5,612 nt of DNA from Clostridia bacterium (lineage in GTDB: Bacteria > Bacillota_A > Clostridia > Christensenellales > Aristaeellaceae), in the NCBI GenBank assembly GCA_017412025.1, contig JAFQOY010000110.1, positions 1 to 5,612 of the forward strand, given 5' to 3'. The notes below the pieces were generated by a model that searched no databases, had not been told where the DNA came from, and saw only the letters and a program-made list of their open reading frames with translations. The position numbers were made by a program, and so were the translations under genes. Below are positions 1 through 5,253 of the stretch, one piece after another (the first letter of the stretch is position 1; each line of letters begins with the position of its first letter).

Positions 1-4
1 CTAT

Positions 5-44
5 ATCATTTTCTGGCCGTACGCGCAGCGTACAAGAAAATGAT
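5..44. repeat. Hairpin 1 of upstream array (imperfect inverted repeat)
   Basis: The outer arms ATCATTTTCT (5-14) and AGAAAATGAT (35-44) are perfect complements of 10 bases. Inside them GTACGC (19-24) pairs with GCGTAC (28-33) around a GCA loop, separated from the outer stem by an asymmetric internal loop (GGCC against A). A short GTTTTA follows at 45-50, so it could be a weak plus-strand terminator of a gene left of the window. The outer stem is AT-rich, which is unlike a normal intrinsic terminator. Confidence 0.7.
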
Positions 45-52
45 GTTTTATC

Positions 53-84
53 CGCTGCAAGTATGCGTTAGCAGACTTGCAGCG
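53..84. repeat. Hairpin 2 of upstream array
   Basis: CGCTGCAAGT (53-62) and ACTTGCAGCG (75-84) are perfect 10-base complements. The 12-base loop can form a further TGC/GCA pairing (64-66 with 71-73) capped by GTTA. No T-tract follows, so this is not an intrinsic terminator. It ends one base before the next hairpin. Confidence 0.75.
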
Positions 85-85
85 A

Positions 86-117
86 CAGACCGTCAACAAT
101 ACTTTGTTGACGGTCTG
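86..117. repeat. Hairpin 3 of upstream array (14-bp perfect stem)
   Basis: CAGACCGTCAACAA (86-99) and TTGTTGACGGTCTG (104-117) are perfect complements around a TACT loop. This is the strongest stem in the array. There is no T-tract on either strand. It abuts the next hairpin with no spacer. It could be an RNA structure, a cruciform or a protein-binding dyad; the sequence does not decide which. Confidence 0.8.
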
Positions 118-146
118 AGCCCCGCCTTGATCAACAGGGCGGGGCT
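118..146. repeat. Hairpin 4 of upstream array, overlapping the promoter
   Basis: AGCCCCGCC (118-126) pairs perfectly with GGCGGGGCT (138-146). The 11-base loop contains the palindrome TTGATCAA (127-134), which includes the probable -35 element. The stem resembles a terminator stem, but it is followed by GTGTTATAAT, a promoter -10 region, and not by a T-run. Confidence 0.75.
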
Positions 147-156
147 GTGTTATAAT
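127..156 (+). promoter_or_regulatory. Probable sigma-A promoter of the four-gene operon
   Basis: The -10 element is a perfect TATAAT at 151-156, preceded by TG at 148-149, an extended -10. The best -35 is TTGATC at 127-132 (4 of 6 to TTGACA) with an 18-base spacer. Transcription would start near 162-164, giving a leader of about 44 bases before the acetyltransferase start. The -35 lies in the loop of a GC-rich hairpin whose 3' arm fills part of the spacer, which is odd. The extended -10 may allow use despite the imperfect -35. Confidence 0.75.
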
Positions 157-194
157 ATTCATATCTTTGGCAATATGACCGGTGAAGAGATAAA

Positions 195-201
195 GTAGGG
201 G
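195..201 (+). promoter_or_regulatory. Ribosome binding site of the acetyltransferase gene
   Basis: A purine-rich GTAGGGG ends five bases before the ATG at 207 and supports that start. The competing in-frame ATG at 237 has only a weak AGGA-like element, but translation from it (MRRLTTDD) would match the usual N-terminus of the family, so the first ten residues are uncertain. Confidence 0.55.
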
Positions 202-206
202 TTTGC

Positions 207-1427
207 ATGAGAAAGAAGCTTCAGGACAGGCTGCAGATGCGCAGGCTTACAACCGACGATACGGCGCAGTACAACGCGCTGCTCAGATATGCCTTTCAGG
301 TGACGGACAGCGAGCTGTTTTCTCTGGGCTGGAACCAGAAGGAGATGGAGCGCAGCAAGAAGCCCGTGCTCAAAAAGACGGAATCCTTCGGCTGGTTTGA
401 CGAGGATAAGCTGGCGTCGCAGATCAGCATCTATCCGATGCAGGTCAATATCTTCGGCCAGATGTACAAGATGGGCGGCGTGACGGGCGTGGCGACGTAC
501 CCGGAATACGCCAACCGCGGCCTGATGTCACGCCTGATCAAGGAAGCGCTGCTGAACATGCGCGAGAACCACCAGAGCATCTCCGTTCTGGTGCCGTATA
601 TGATCCCCTATTACCGCAAGAAGGGCTGGGAGATCGTATCCGACAAGATGACCTATACCATCAAGGATACGCAGCTGCCCAAGCGGCGCAAGGTATCCGG
701 CTCTGTGGAGCGCGTGGATACCGAGAACGAGGACATCCGTGCGGTGCACAATGCGTTCACCCGCATGCGCCACGGCGCGCTCAAGCGCAACGAGCTGGAA
801 TGGGAGGAGTATTGGCGCTGGGAGGCGGACGACGTGCTCGTCGCCGTCTATTACGATGCGAACGAGGACCCCAAGGGCTATCTGGTCTACTACATTGCCA
901 ACGACGTCTTCCGCATCAAGGAGCTGGTGACCATCAACCAGGAGGCGCGGCACGGCCTGTGGAACTACATCTCCGCGCACTATACGATGGTGGAAAAGGT
1001 GGTCGGCAGCAACTATACCAACGAGCCGATGGCGTTCCTCCTGGAGGACAGCGAGATTCACGAGGAGATCGAGCCGTACATCATGGCGCGCATTGTGGAT
1101 TTTGAGGCGTTCATCAAAAAGTATCCATTTGACATCATTTCCATTCACGACGACCTGCATTTTGTCATCGAGGATCCGGTGATGGAGTGCAACTGCGGCG
1201 ATTTCAGCCTGCGCTGGGACGAGGAAGGCAACACCATCATCGAGCGGGGCGGCACGCAGGGCGAGACCGTGCGCTGCGATATCCAGACGCTGACGGCCAT
1301 GTTCTACGGCTATAAGCGGCCGACGTATTTAAAGCGCGTGGAGCGCCTGTATGCCAACGAAACGGCGGTGCGCATTCTGGAGGACATCATCCCGATTGAG
1401 CAGCCGTACTTCTCGGATTACTTCTGA
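207..1427 (+). CDS. Eis-like GNAT family N-acetyltransferase with SCP2-type C-terminal domain
   Basis: A 406-residue cytosolic acetyl-CoA-dependent N-acetyltransferase of the Eis type; the substrate cannot be read from sequence. Residues about 11-150 form the first GNAT domain. The acetyl-CoA loop is visible at 94-110 (GVATYPEYANRGLMSRL), and YYRKKGW (135-141) closes the domain. Y136 aligns with the catalytic tyrosine of mycobacterial Eis (Y126). Residues about 170-300 fit the second, degenerate GNAT domain, and about 310-406 the SCP2-like domain (CDIQTLTAMFYGYKRP). The protein ends in Phe; in Eis the C-terminal Phe carboxylate is the general base, so this catalytic arrangement appears kept. 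Length matches the family (about 390-410). It is the first gene of the operon, 15 bases before the methyltransferase. Known Eis proteins acetylate aminoglycosides and lysines of peptides or proteins, but many Firmicute homologues are uncharacterised, so no resistance role should be assumed. The start could be 237 instead of 207. Confidence 0.9.
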   Translation: MRKKLQDRLQMRRLTTDDTAQYNALLRYAFQVTDSELFSLGWNQKEMERSKKPVLKKTESFGWFDEDKLASQISIYPMQVNIFGQMYKMGGVTGVATYPEYANRGLMSRLIKEALLNMRENHQSISVLVPYMIPYYRKKGWEIVSDKMTYTIKDTQLPKRRKVSGSVERVDTENEDIRAVHNAFTRMRHGALKRNELEWEEYWRWEADDVLVAVYYDANEDPKGYLVYYIANDVFRIKELVTINQEARHGLWNYISAHYTMVEKVVGSNYTNEPMAFLLEDSEIHEEIEPYIMARIVDFEAFIKKYPFDIISIHDDLHFVIEDPVMECNCGDFSLRWDEEGNTIIERGGTQGETVRCDIQTLTAMFYGYKRPTYLKRVERLYANETAVRILEDIIPIEQPYFSDYF

Positions 1428-1429
1428 TC

Positions 1430-1436
1430 AGGAGGG
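1430..1436 (+). promoter_or_regulatory. Ribosome binding site of rlmA
   Basis: AGGAGGG lies in the 15-base gap after the acetyltransferase stop and ends six bases before the ATG at 1443. It is a near-perfect Shine-Dalgarno sequence and fixes the rlmA start. Confidence 0.85.
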
Positions 1437-1442
1437 ACGGCG

Positions 1443-2258
1443 ATGCAGGAAACATGGACGAAGCTGCTGCAGTGCCCGATCTGCAGGGAACGGCTTGAGC
1501 GCAGGGACAACAGCCTCGTCTGCGCAAACCGGCACTGCTATGACGTGGCGCGTCAGGGGTATGTCAATTTTGTGCCCGGGCAGAAGGAGACGTTCTATCG
1601 CCGGGAGCTGTTTGAAAGCCGGGCGAAGGTCTTTGAGGCGGGAGTCTACGAGCCGGTGGTTCGTGCGCTCAGCGAGGCGCTTGAGCAATACGTGCCTGAG
1701 GACAATCCCGCTGTGCTTGACGCGGGCTGCGGCGAGGGGTATTATATCAGGAGCGTCTGCCCGGGGCGGCAGATGGCGCGCGCAGGGTTTGATCTGTCGA
1801 AGGACGCTGTGCGTCTGGCGGCAAGGGGAGAGAAGACGGCGTCGTTCTTCGTCGCCGATCTCAAGCATATCCCGGTGCGCGATCATGTGTGCGATGCGGT
1901 GCTGGACATCTTTACGCCGGCAAGCTATGCAGAATTCGGGCGCGTGCTCAAAAGAGACGGCGTGCTCGTCAAGCTTGCGCCGCGCAGCGGCTACCTGAGG
2001 CAGCTGCGCGAGCTGGCGGGAGACGCGCTGCGGCGCAGGGAATACGACGGCGGCGACGTGGAGCGCTACGCGCAGCAGCACATGGATATGCTCGATCAGC
2101 GGACGATCACCTATACCCTGCCGGTGACGCAGGAGACGGCGCAGCATCTGGCGCGCATGACGCCGATGCTTGCCGGCGTCGATACGGACAGCCTTGATCT
2201 GTCCGCTGTGACGGAGATTACGATTGATGAAACGATGTATATCGGCAGAATCAAATGA
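1443..2258 (+). CDS. rlmA: RlmA-family 23S rRNA (guanine-N1)-methyltransferase
   Basis: A 271-residue SAM-dependent methyltransferase that modifies a guanine in helix 35 of 23S rRNA. The N-terminal zinc finger is clear: C11, C14, C27 and H31 match the CPxC...C...H pattern of E. coli RlmA, followed by the family's YDxxxxGYVNF stretch (33-43). The Rossmann methyltransferase domain starts at about residue 70, with SAM-binding motif I LDAGCGEG at 92-99, and F-D-L-S at about 119-122 as the acidic post-motif region. Length equals the family norm (about 270). E. coli RlmA methylates G745, while the Gram-positive RlmA(II)/TlrB branch methylates G748. This organism's lineage favours the second, but I cannot separate the branches by eye. 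It sits between the acetyltransferase and the threonine aldolase and is almost certainly co-transcribed with both. A second in-frame-less ATGA overlap at its stop (2255-2258) is probably not used as the next start. Confidence 0.92.
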   Translation: MQETWTKLLQCPICRERLERRDNSLVCANRHCYDVARQGYVNFVPGQKETFYRRELFESRAKVFEAGVYEPVVRALSEALEQYVPEDNPAVLDAGCGEGYYIRSVCPGRQMARAGFDLSKDAVRLAARGEKTASFFVADLKHIPVRDHVCDAVLDIFTPASYAEFGRVLKRDGVLVKLAPRSGYLRQLRELAGDALRRREYDGGDVERYAQQHMDMLDQRTITYTLPVTQETAQHLARMTPMLAGVDTDSLDLSAVTEITIDETMYIGRIK

Positions 2259-2265
2259 ACATACA

Positions 2266-2279
2266 GCCGCAAAAGCGGC
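2266..2279 (+). other. Small intercistronic hairpin between rlmA and ltaE
   Basis: GCCGC (2266-2270) pairs with GCGGC (2275-2279) around an AAAA loop, seven bases after the rlmA stop and 17 bases before the ltaE ribosome binding site. No T-run follows, so it is not a terminator. It could stabilise or separate the message ends, or be chance in GC-rich DNA. Confidence 0.4.
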
Positions 2280-2295
2280 ATGAAGAGAACAGGAT

Positions 2296-2301
2296 GGAGG
2301 A
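2296..2301 (+). promoter_or_regulatory. Ribosome binding site that decides the ltaE start
   Basis: GGAGGA ends seven bases before the ATG at 2309. The longer in-frame start at 2255, overlapping the rlmA stop as ATGA, has no Shine-Dalgarno sequence, and would add 18 polar residues not expected for the family. The ATG at 2309 is therefore preferred. Confidence 0.8.
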
Positions 2302-2308
2302 GAACCCC

Positions 2309-3337
2309 ATGAGCCAGTATTTTTTCCGCAATGATTACGGCGAGGGCGCGCATCCGGTTGTGATGCGCAAGCTGATGGAGACGAACATGGAGCATACCTG
2401 CGGCTACGGGCTGGACGATTACAGCCTGAAGGCAGCGGAGCTGATCCGCCAGATGTGCGGCAAGCCGGAGGCGGCCGTGCATATGATGGTGGGCGGCACG
2501 AGCGCAAATATGGTTGCGCTGAGCGCTTTCATGCGTCCGTTTGAGGCGGCGGTCTCTGCGGAGAGCGGTCACATCAACGTGCATGAGACGGGCACCATTG
2601 AGGGCAGCGGCCACAAGGTGCTCATCGCGGCTTCGCGCGATGGAAAGGTGCTGCCGGAGGGCGTGCGCGCCGTGGTGAAGGCGCATACGGATGAGCATAT
2701 GGTGCATCCGCGCGTGCTCTACATCTCCCAGCCGACGGAGATCGGCACGGTCTATTCCCTGGATGAGTTGCGCGCGCTGCGCGCGGTGTGCGACGAGTGC
2801 GGCCTGATCTTTTACGCCGACGGCGCGCGCCTGGGCAGCGCACTGACCTGCAGCGAGGCGACGGCGACGCTGAAGGACATGGCTGAGCTGCTTGACTGCT
2901 TCTACATCGGCGGCACGAAGAACGGCCTGCTTTTCGGCGAGGCGATGGTCATTGTCAATCCTGCGCTGCAGAAGGATTTCCGCTACATGATCAAGAACCG
3001 CGGCGGCATGATCGCCAAGGGCAGGCTCTGCGGCGTGATGTTCCTGGCAGCGCTTGAAAACGACGATTACTTTGCCTGGGCCAGGCACGCCAACGCCATG
3101 GCGGACATCATCCGCGCGGGCATGGAGAAGCACGGTGTGCGCGCCTTCCAGCAGACGACGACCAATCAGGTCTTCCCGATTGTGACGCGCAGCCAGGAGA
3201 AGGCGCTCGCCGAGCGCTTTGCCTTCGAGCACTGGGGAGATGTGGACGAGGAGAACGTGGCCATCCGGTTTGTGACCAGCTGGGCGACGCAGGCAGAGGA
3301 CGCGCAGGCGCTTGCCGATGCGCTTGGCGCGCTGTAA
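2309..3337 (+). CDS. ltaE: Low-specificity L-threonine aldolase (PLP-dependent)
   Basis: A 342-residue fold-type I PLP enzyme of the threonine aldolase/beta-eliminating lyase family. It is expected to cleave L-threonine or L-allo-threonine to glycine and acetaldehyde in the cytosol. The start at 2309 gives MSQYFFRNDYGEGAHP, the usual family N-terminus (FRNDYxEGAHP). Visible active-site elements, numbered from this start: GGTSAN (62-67) for the PLP phosphate; H88 in GHINVHETG, aligning with the His that stacks on PLP (H83 in characterised enzymes); D171 and R174 in YADGARLG, binding the PLP ring nitrogen and the substrate carboxylate; and K204 in GGTKNG as the Schiff-base lysine. Length fits the family (about 335-350) and nothing is missing. 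It lies 50 bases after rlmA and 3 bases before the next gene. Substrate stereochemistry (L versus L-allo) and activity on beta-hydroxy amino acids other than threonine cannot be read from the sequence. Confidence 0.92.
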   Translation: MSQYFFRNDYGEGAHPVVMRKLMETNMEHTCGYGLDDYSLKAAELIRQMCGKPEAAVHMMVGGTSANMVALSAFMRPFEAAVSAESGHINVHETGTIEGSGHKVLIAASRDGKVLPEGVRAVVKAHTDEHMVHPRVLYISQPTEIGTVYSLDELRALRAVCDECGLIFYADGARLGSALTCSEATATLKDMAELLDCFYIGGTKNGLLFGEAMVIVNPALQKDFRYMIKNRGGMIAKGRLCGVMFLAALENDDYFAWARHANAMADIIRAGMEKHGVRAFQQTTTNQVFPIVTRSQEKALAERFAFEHWGDVDEENVAIRFVTSWATQAEDAQALADALGAL

Positions 3338-3340
3338 GGC

Positions 3341-4378
3341 ATGGGCAGGGCGGAGAGATCGCACGTGAGAAAGCGCAGGCGGGGATGTCTTGGCGGCTGC
3401 CTGACGAGAATACTGCTGCTGTTCGGGCTGTGCGCCGTGCTGTTTGTCGGCGCATGCGTGCTGGGGCTTGTGAAGAACGATCCCGTGACCGGCGCGCCGA
3501 GCCTGACGCTTGAAAACATCAGCTTCAGCGGCCTTGACGCCTCGCAGCTGCTTCAGCGTCTGCCGGATGGGCTGCCGGATCTGCCCGGCCTGGCGCAGGC
3601 GGTGCAGGGAGAGGAGCTTCCTGCATGGGCATACGGCGTAAGCCCGGAAGGATTGACGGTCAAAGCCCTGCGCGCGGGCGACGGCGAGGCCATTCTCCTC
3701 TGTGCGGACGGGTATACGATGCTGCTGGGCGGCGGAAGCGGCATGGGCGTTTCGCTGACGGCACAGCTGCTGCTCTGCGGCGCAGGGCATCTCAACGCCA
3801 TGGCGGCGCTGGAAAGCGATGCTTCTTCCATCGGCGGTCTGCCGCTTGCGATGACGCTGATCCGGCCGGAATACCTGCTCTATCCGGATTCTCAGACGAA
3901 GGGGCGCGCATTTAACCGCATGATCGACACCGCGCGCAAGAGCGAAAGGACGAAGCTGATTGTGCCGCAGCAGGGGCTTTCCTTCATGCTGGGCCGCGCG
4001 CGGGTGACGGTGATCGGCCCGGCGCGCAGGGCGCACAAGGACGAGCGGGACGACGGCCTGTCTGTGCGCATCGATTACGGCGATACGTCCGTGCTGGTGA
4101 TGGGCGGCATAACAGCCGACGGCGAGCGGGAGCTGATCACATCGAGAGCGCCGCTTGATGCGGATGCGCTCATCTGCGCGCAGGGCGGGAGCGGCGAGGC
4201 GACCTGTCAGGAGCTTGTGCAGGCGGTCTCGCCGTCCATAGCGCTGATGACGGGCAAAGATCCGGCCAACGCCGTGCGCGTGCGCCTGACGAGGGCGGGC
4301 GCGCAGGTATACGCCATGCAGGAGCACGGCGTGATGACGCTTGTCTCCGACGGGCAGACGATACAAATACATCCATGA
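3341..4378 (+). CDS. Membrane-anchored ComEC-like metallo-beta-lactamase-fold protein, probable pseudoenzyme
   Basis: 345 residues if the ATG at 3341 is used. A basic N-terminus (RKRRR, 10-14) precedes one membrane segment (about 24-44), so the rest should lie outside the membrane. VGAC (36-39) resembles a lipobox, but the hydrophobic residues after C39 favour a plain anchor. After a Leu/Pro-rich linker, residues about 106-345 align in order with the C-terminal hydrolase domain of ComEC/Rec2. LRAGDGEAILL replaces DVGQGDAILI (around 110-120). CGAGHLN (146-152) stands where THPHADH should be. YGDTSVLVMGG (ending G256) replaces YGDTSFLFTGD. QGGS (281-284) replaces HHGS. The histidine-rich segment before the last helix is also gone. 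All recognisable metal ligands are thus lost while the fold pattern remains, which suggests a binding or structural role. Last gene of the operon, 3 bases after ltaE, followed by a terminator. A GTG at 3365 with GGAGAG (3352-3357) seven bases upstream is a strong alternative start, because the ATG at 3341 has no properly spaced Shine-Dalgarno sequence. Confidence 0.85.
   Translation: MGRAERSHVRKRRRGCLGGCLTRILLLFGLCAVLFVGACVLGLVKNDPVTGAPSLTLENISFSGLDASQLLQRLPDGLPDLPGLAQAVQGEELPAWAYGVSPEGLTVKALRAGDGEAILLCADGYTMLLGGGSGMGVSLTAQLLLCGAGHLNAMAALESDASSIGGLPLAMTLIRPEYLLYPDSQTKGRAFNRMIDTARKSERTKLIVPQQGLSFMLGRARVTVIGPARRAHKDERDDGLSVRIDYGDTSVLVMGGITADGERELITSRAPLDADALICAQGGSGEATCQELVQAVSPSIALMTGKDPANAVRVRLTRAGAQVYAMQEHGVMTLVSDGQTIQIHP
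3352..3367 (+). promoter_or_regulatory. Alternative ribosome binding site and GTG start of the ComEC-like gene
   Basis: GGAGAG at 3352-3357 is spaced seven bases from a GTG at 3365-3367, in frame with the gene. The resulting protein would begin MRKRRRGCLGGC, a typical N-terminus for a single-pass anchor. The ATG at 3341 has only AAGG ending one base before it. I think the GTG is at least as likely as the ATG. Confidence 0.55.
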
Positions 4379-4380
4379 TG

Positions 4381-4419
4381 CAGGGCGGCGGAAAGAATTT
4401 CCGCCGCCTGTATTTTTTT
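4381..4419 (+). terminator. Strong intrinsic terminator ending the four-gene operon
   Basis: GGCGGCGGAAA (4384-4394) pairs perfectly with TTTCCGCCGCC (4398-4408) around a GAA loop. The stem can be lengthened by C4381-G4410 and A4382-T4409 with G4383 bulged. Seven T residues follow at 4413-4419. It begins two bases after the stop codon of the ComEC-like gene, and separates that gene from the SpoIIQ-like one. Confidence 0.93.
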
Positions 4420-4461
4420 GTCCGGCCCTGCGCATCCTGAAAGAGAACGGGCATGGAAAGG

Positions 4462-4475
4462 GGAGCGGGAGCTTG
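4462..4475 (+). promoter_or_regulatory. Ribosome binding site and TTG start of the SpoIIQ-like gene
   Basis: GGAG at 4462-4465 ends seven bases before a TTG at 4473-4475, with a second GGGAG closer in. The reading frame is open further upstream but runs through the terminator hairpin and has no supported start there. The first in-frame ATG codons (4518 and 4521) would leave almost no cytosolic basic stretch before the membrane segment. Confidence 0.65.
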
Positions 4476-5132
4476 ACGAAGCGGAGACAGCCATTTGGGC
4501 GCAGGATCAGACAGTGGATGATGGACTACGCATATCTGGTGACGCTGTGCGCAGCGATCGCCGTGGTGGCGGGCGCGGGAATCTATACGCACAGGATCAG
4601 GACGCAATACGCATCGGATGTGGCGGCGGCGGCCCCCGCGCCGGAAACGCAGCAGACGCCATCGCCGGCGCTCAGCCCGCTGCCCACGATTGCGCCGCTT
4701 GAACCCTCCCGCCATGCCCTGACGAGGGGAACGGTCTGGCCTGTATCGGGGCGGGTGCTCCGGCCGTATGAGGAACAGGAAGCCGTATACTGGGAGGCGC
4801 TGGGCAGCTACAGGGTGCATAAAGGGCTTGATATCCGGGGAGAAGCGGGAGAAGAGGTGCGCTGCGCGGCAGACGGCACGGTGGAATCGGTGCGCAGGGA
4901 CGCGCTGTGGGGATACAGCGTGACAATTGAACAGACGGACGGGCGCACGGCGGTGTACGCAGGCCTTGGCGAGGCGTGGCCGGCGGCGGGGGAAAATGTG
5001 ACGCGGGGTACGGGAATCGGCAGGCTGCTGGAGCGGATTCCCTGCGAGGCGGAAATGGAGACGCACCTGCACATGGAGCTGTACCGGGATAAAAAACCGC
5101 AGGATCCGGAGGGGATTCTGCCGGAAAGATGA
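4473..5132 (+). CDS. spoIIQ: SpoIIQ-like membrane protein with LytM/M23 peptidase domain
   Basis: 219 residues from the TTG start. The layout is a short basic cytosolic tail (TKRRQPFGRRIR), one membrane segment (about 19-38), an Ala/Pro/Thr-rich linker (about 46-81), then a LytM/M23 domain (about 112-214). The zinc motifs are present: H116 and D120 in HKGLDIRG (HxxxD), and H198-L-H200 (HxH). The middle catalytic His, usually in YAHL, is Gly (G164 in VYAGL). The stretch DALWGYSVTIEQTDGRTAVY strongly recalls the B. subtilis SpoIIQ segment DPVLGYVVEVEHADGLSTVY, and SpoIIQ also lacks that His. SpoIIQ is made in the forespore, where it pairs with SpoIIIAH across the intermembrane space and is needed for engulfment and late sigma-G activity. 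This copy lacks the long C-terminal tail of the B. subtilis protein, as clostridial forms often do. It stands alone between a terminator and a convergent gene. I found no convincing sigma-F promoter in the roughly 50 bases upstream. It could instead be another membrane-bound M23 protein, such as a cell-wall hydrolase regulator. Confidence 0.85.
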   Translation: MTKRRQPFGRRIRQWMMDYAYLVTLCAAIAVVAGAGIYTHRIRTQYASDVAAAAPAPETQQTPSPALSPLPTIAPLEPSRHALTRGTVWPVSGRVLRPYEEQEAVYWEALGSYRVHKGLDIRGEAGEEVRCAADGTVESVRRDALWGYSVTIEQTDGRTAVYAGLGEAWPAAGENVTRGTGIGRLLERIPCEAEMETHLHMELYRDKKPQDPEGILPER

Positions 5133-5150
5133 AAAGCATGAGAGAATATG

Positions 5151-5184
5151 AAAAAACGCAGCCCCTTCCGCATTGGAAGGGGCT
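5151..5184 (-). terminator. Intrinsic terminator for the minus-strand livF gene
   Basis: The arms AGCCCCTTCC (5160-5169) and GGAAGGGGCT (5175-5184) are perfect 10-base complements around GCATT. Read on the minus strand, the stem is followed three bases later by six T residues (A-run at 5151-5156 on the plus strand). There is no T-run on the plus-strand side, so it mainly serves livF, though the stem lies 27 bases past the SpoIIQ-like stop and may also limit that transcript. Confidence 0.88.
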
Positions 5185-5232
5185 CAGATTATCAATAAAG
5201 TCTGTTTTAAACTTTGGGGATGCATGAAGGGG

Positions 5233-5253
5233 CTGCGCAATGGTTTGGCGCAG
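5233..5253. other. Short hairpin just downstream of livF
   Basis: CTGCGC (5233-5238) pairs with GCGCAG (5248-5253) around a nine-base loop, two bases past the livF stop codon. It has no T-tract. It may protect the message end or be incidental. The rest of 5185-5255 is AT-richer spacer with no gene visible. Confidence 0.35.

Noticed and set aside
1..146. CRISPR array, tRNA or riboswitch in the hairpin region
   Set aside because: The arms of successive hairpins are unrelated, so there is no direct repeat-spacer pattern. There is no tRNA cloverleaf. Most of the structure lies upstream of the probable transcription start, so it is not the operon's own leader riboswitch.
157..206. Leader regulatory RNA for the operon
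   Set aside because: The transcribed leader is only about 44 bases and has no stable stem, too little for a known riboswitch class.
528..1160. Minus-strand open frame of 210 codons inside the acetyltransferase gene
   Set aside because: It lies wholly opposite a gene with clear GNAT motifs, has no ribosome binding site I can defend, and shows no known motif.
1428..2507. Minus-strand open frame opposite rlmA and the ltaE start
   Set aside because: Composition is that of a shadow frame, and the plus strand carries zinc-finger and SAM motifs with strong ribosome binding sites.
3341..4378. Active ComEC DNA-uptake channel or active metallo-hydrolase
   Set aside because: The competence membrane domain is absent (only one membrane segment), and the HxHxDH, Asp and HHGS-type ligands are all replaced.
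2111..4435. Very long minus-strand open frame (774 codons) antisense to rlmA, ltaE and the ComEC-like gene
   Set aside because: The translation is Arg/His/Ala-rich low-quality sequence with no recognisable domain, and spans three well-supported plus-strand genes. GC-rich codon use commonly leaves such open antisense frames.
4341..4472. Upstream extension of the SpoIIQ-like frame
   Set aside because: It overlaps the end of the ComEC-like gene and passes through the terminator hairpin and T-run; the residues encoded look random and no start there has a ribosome binding site.
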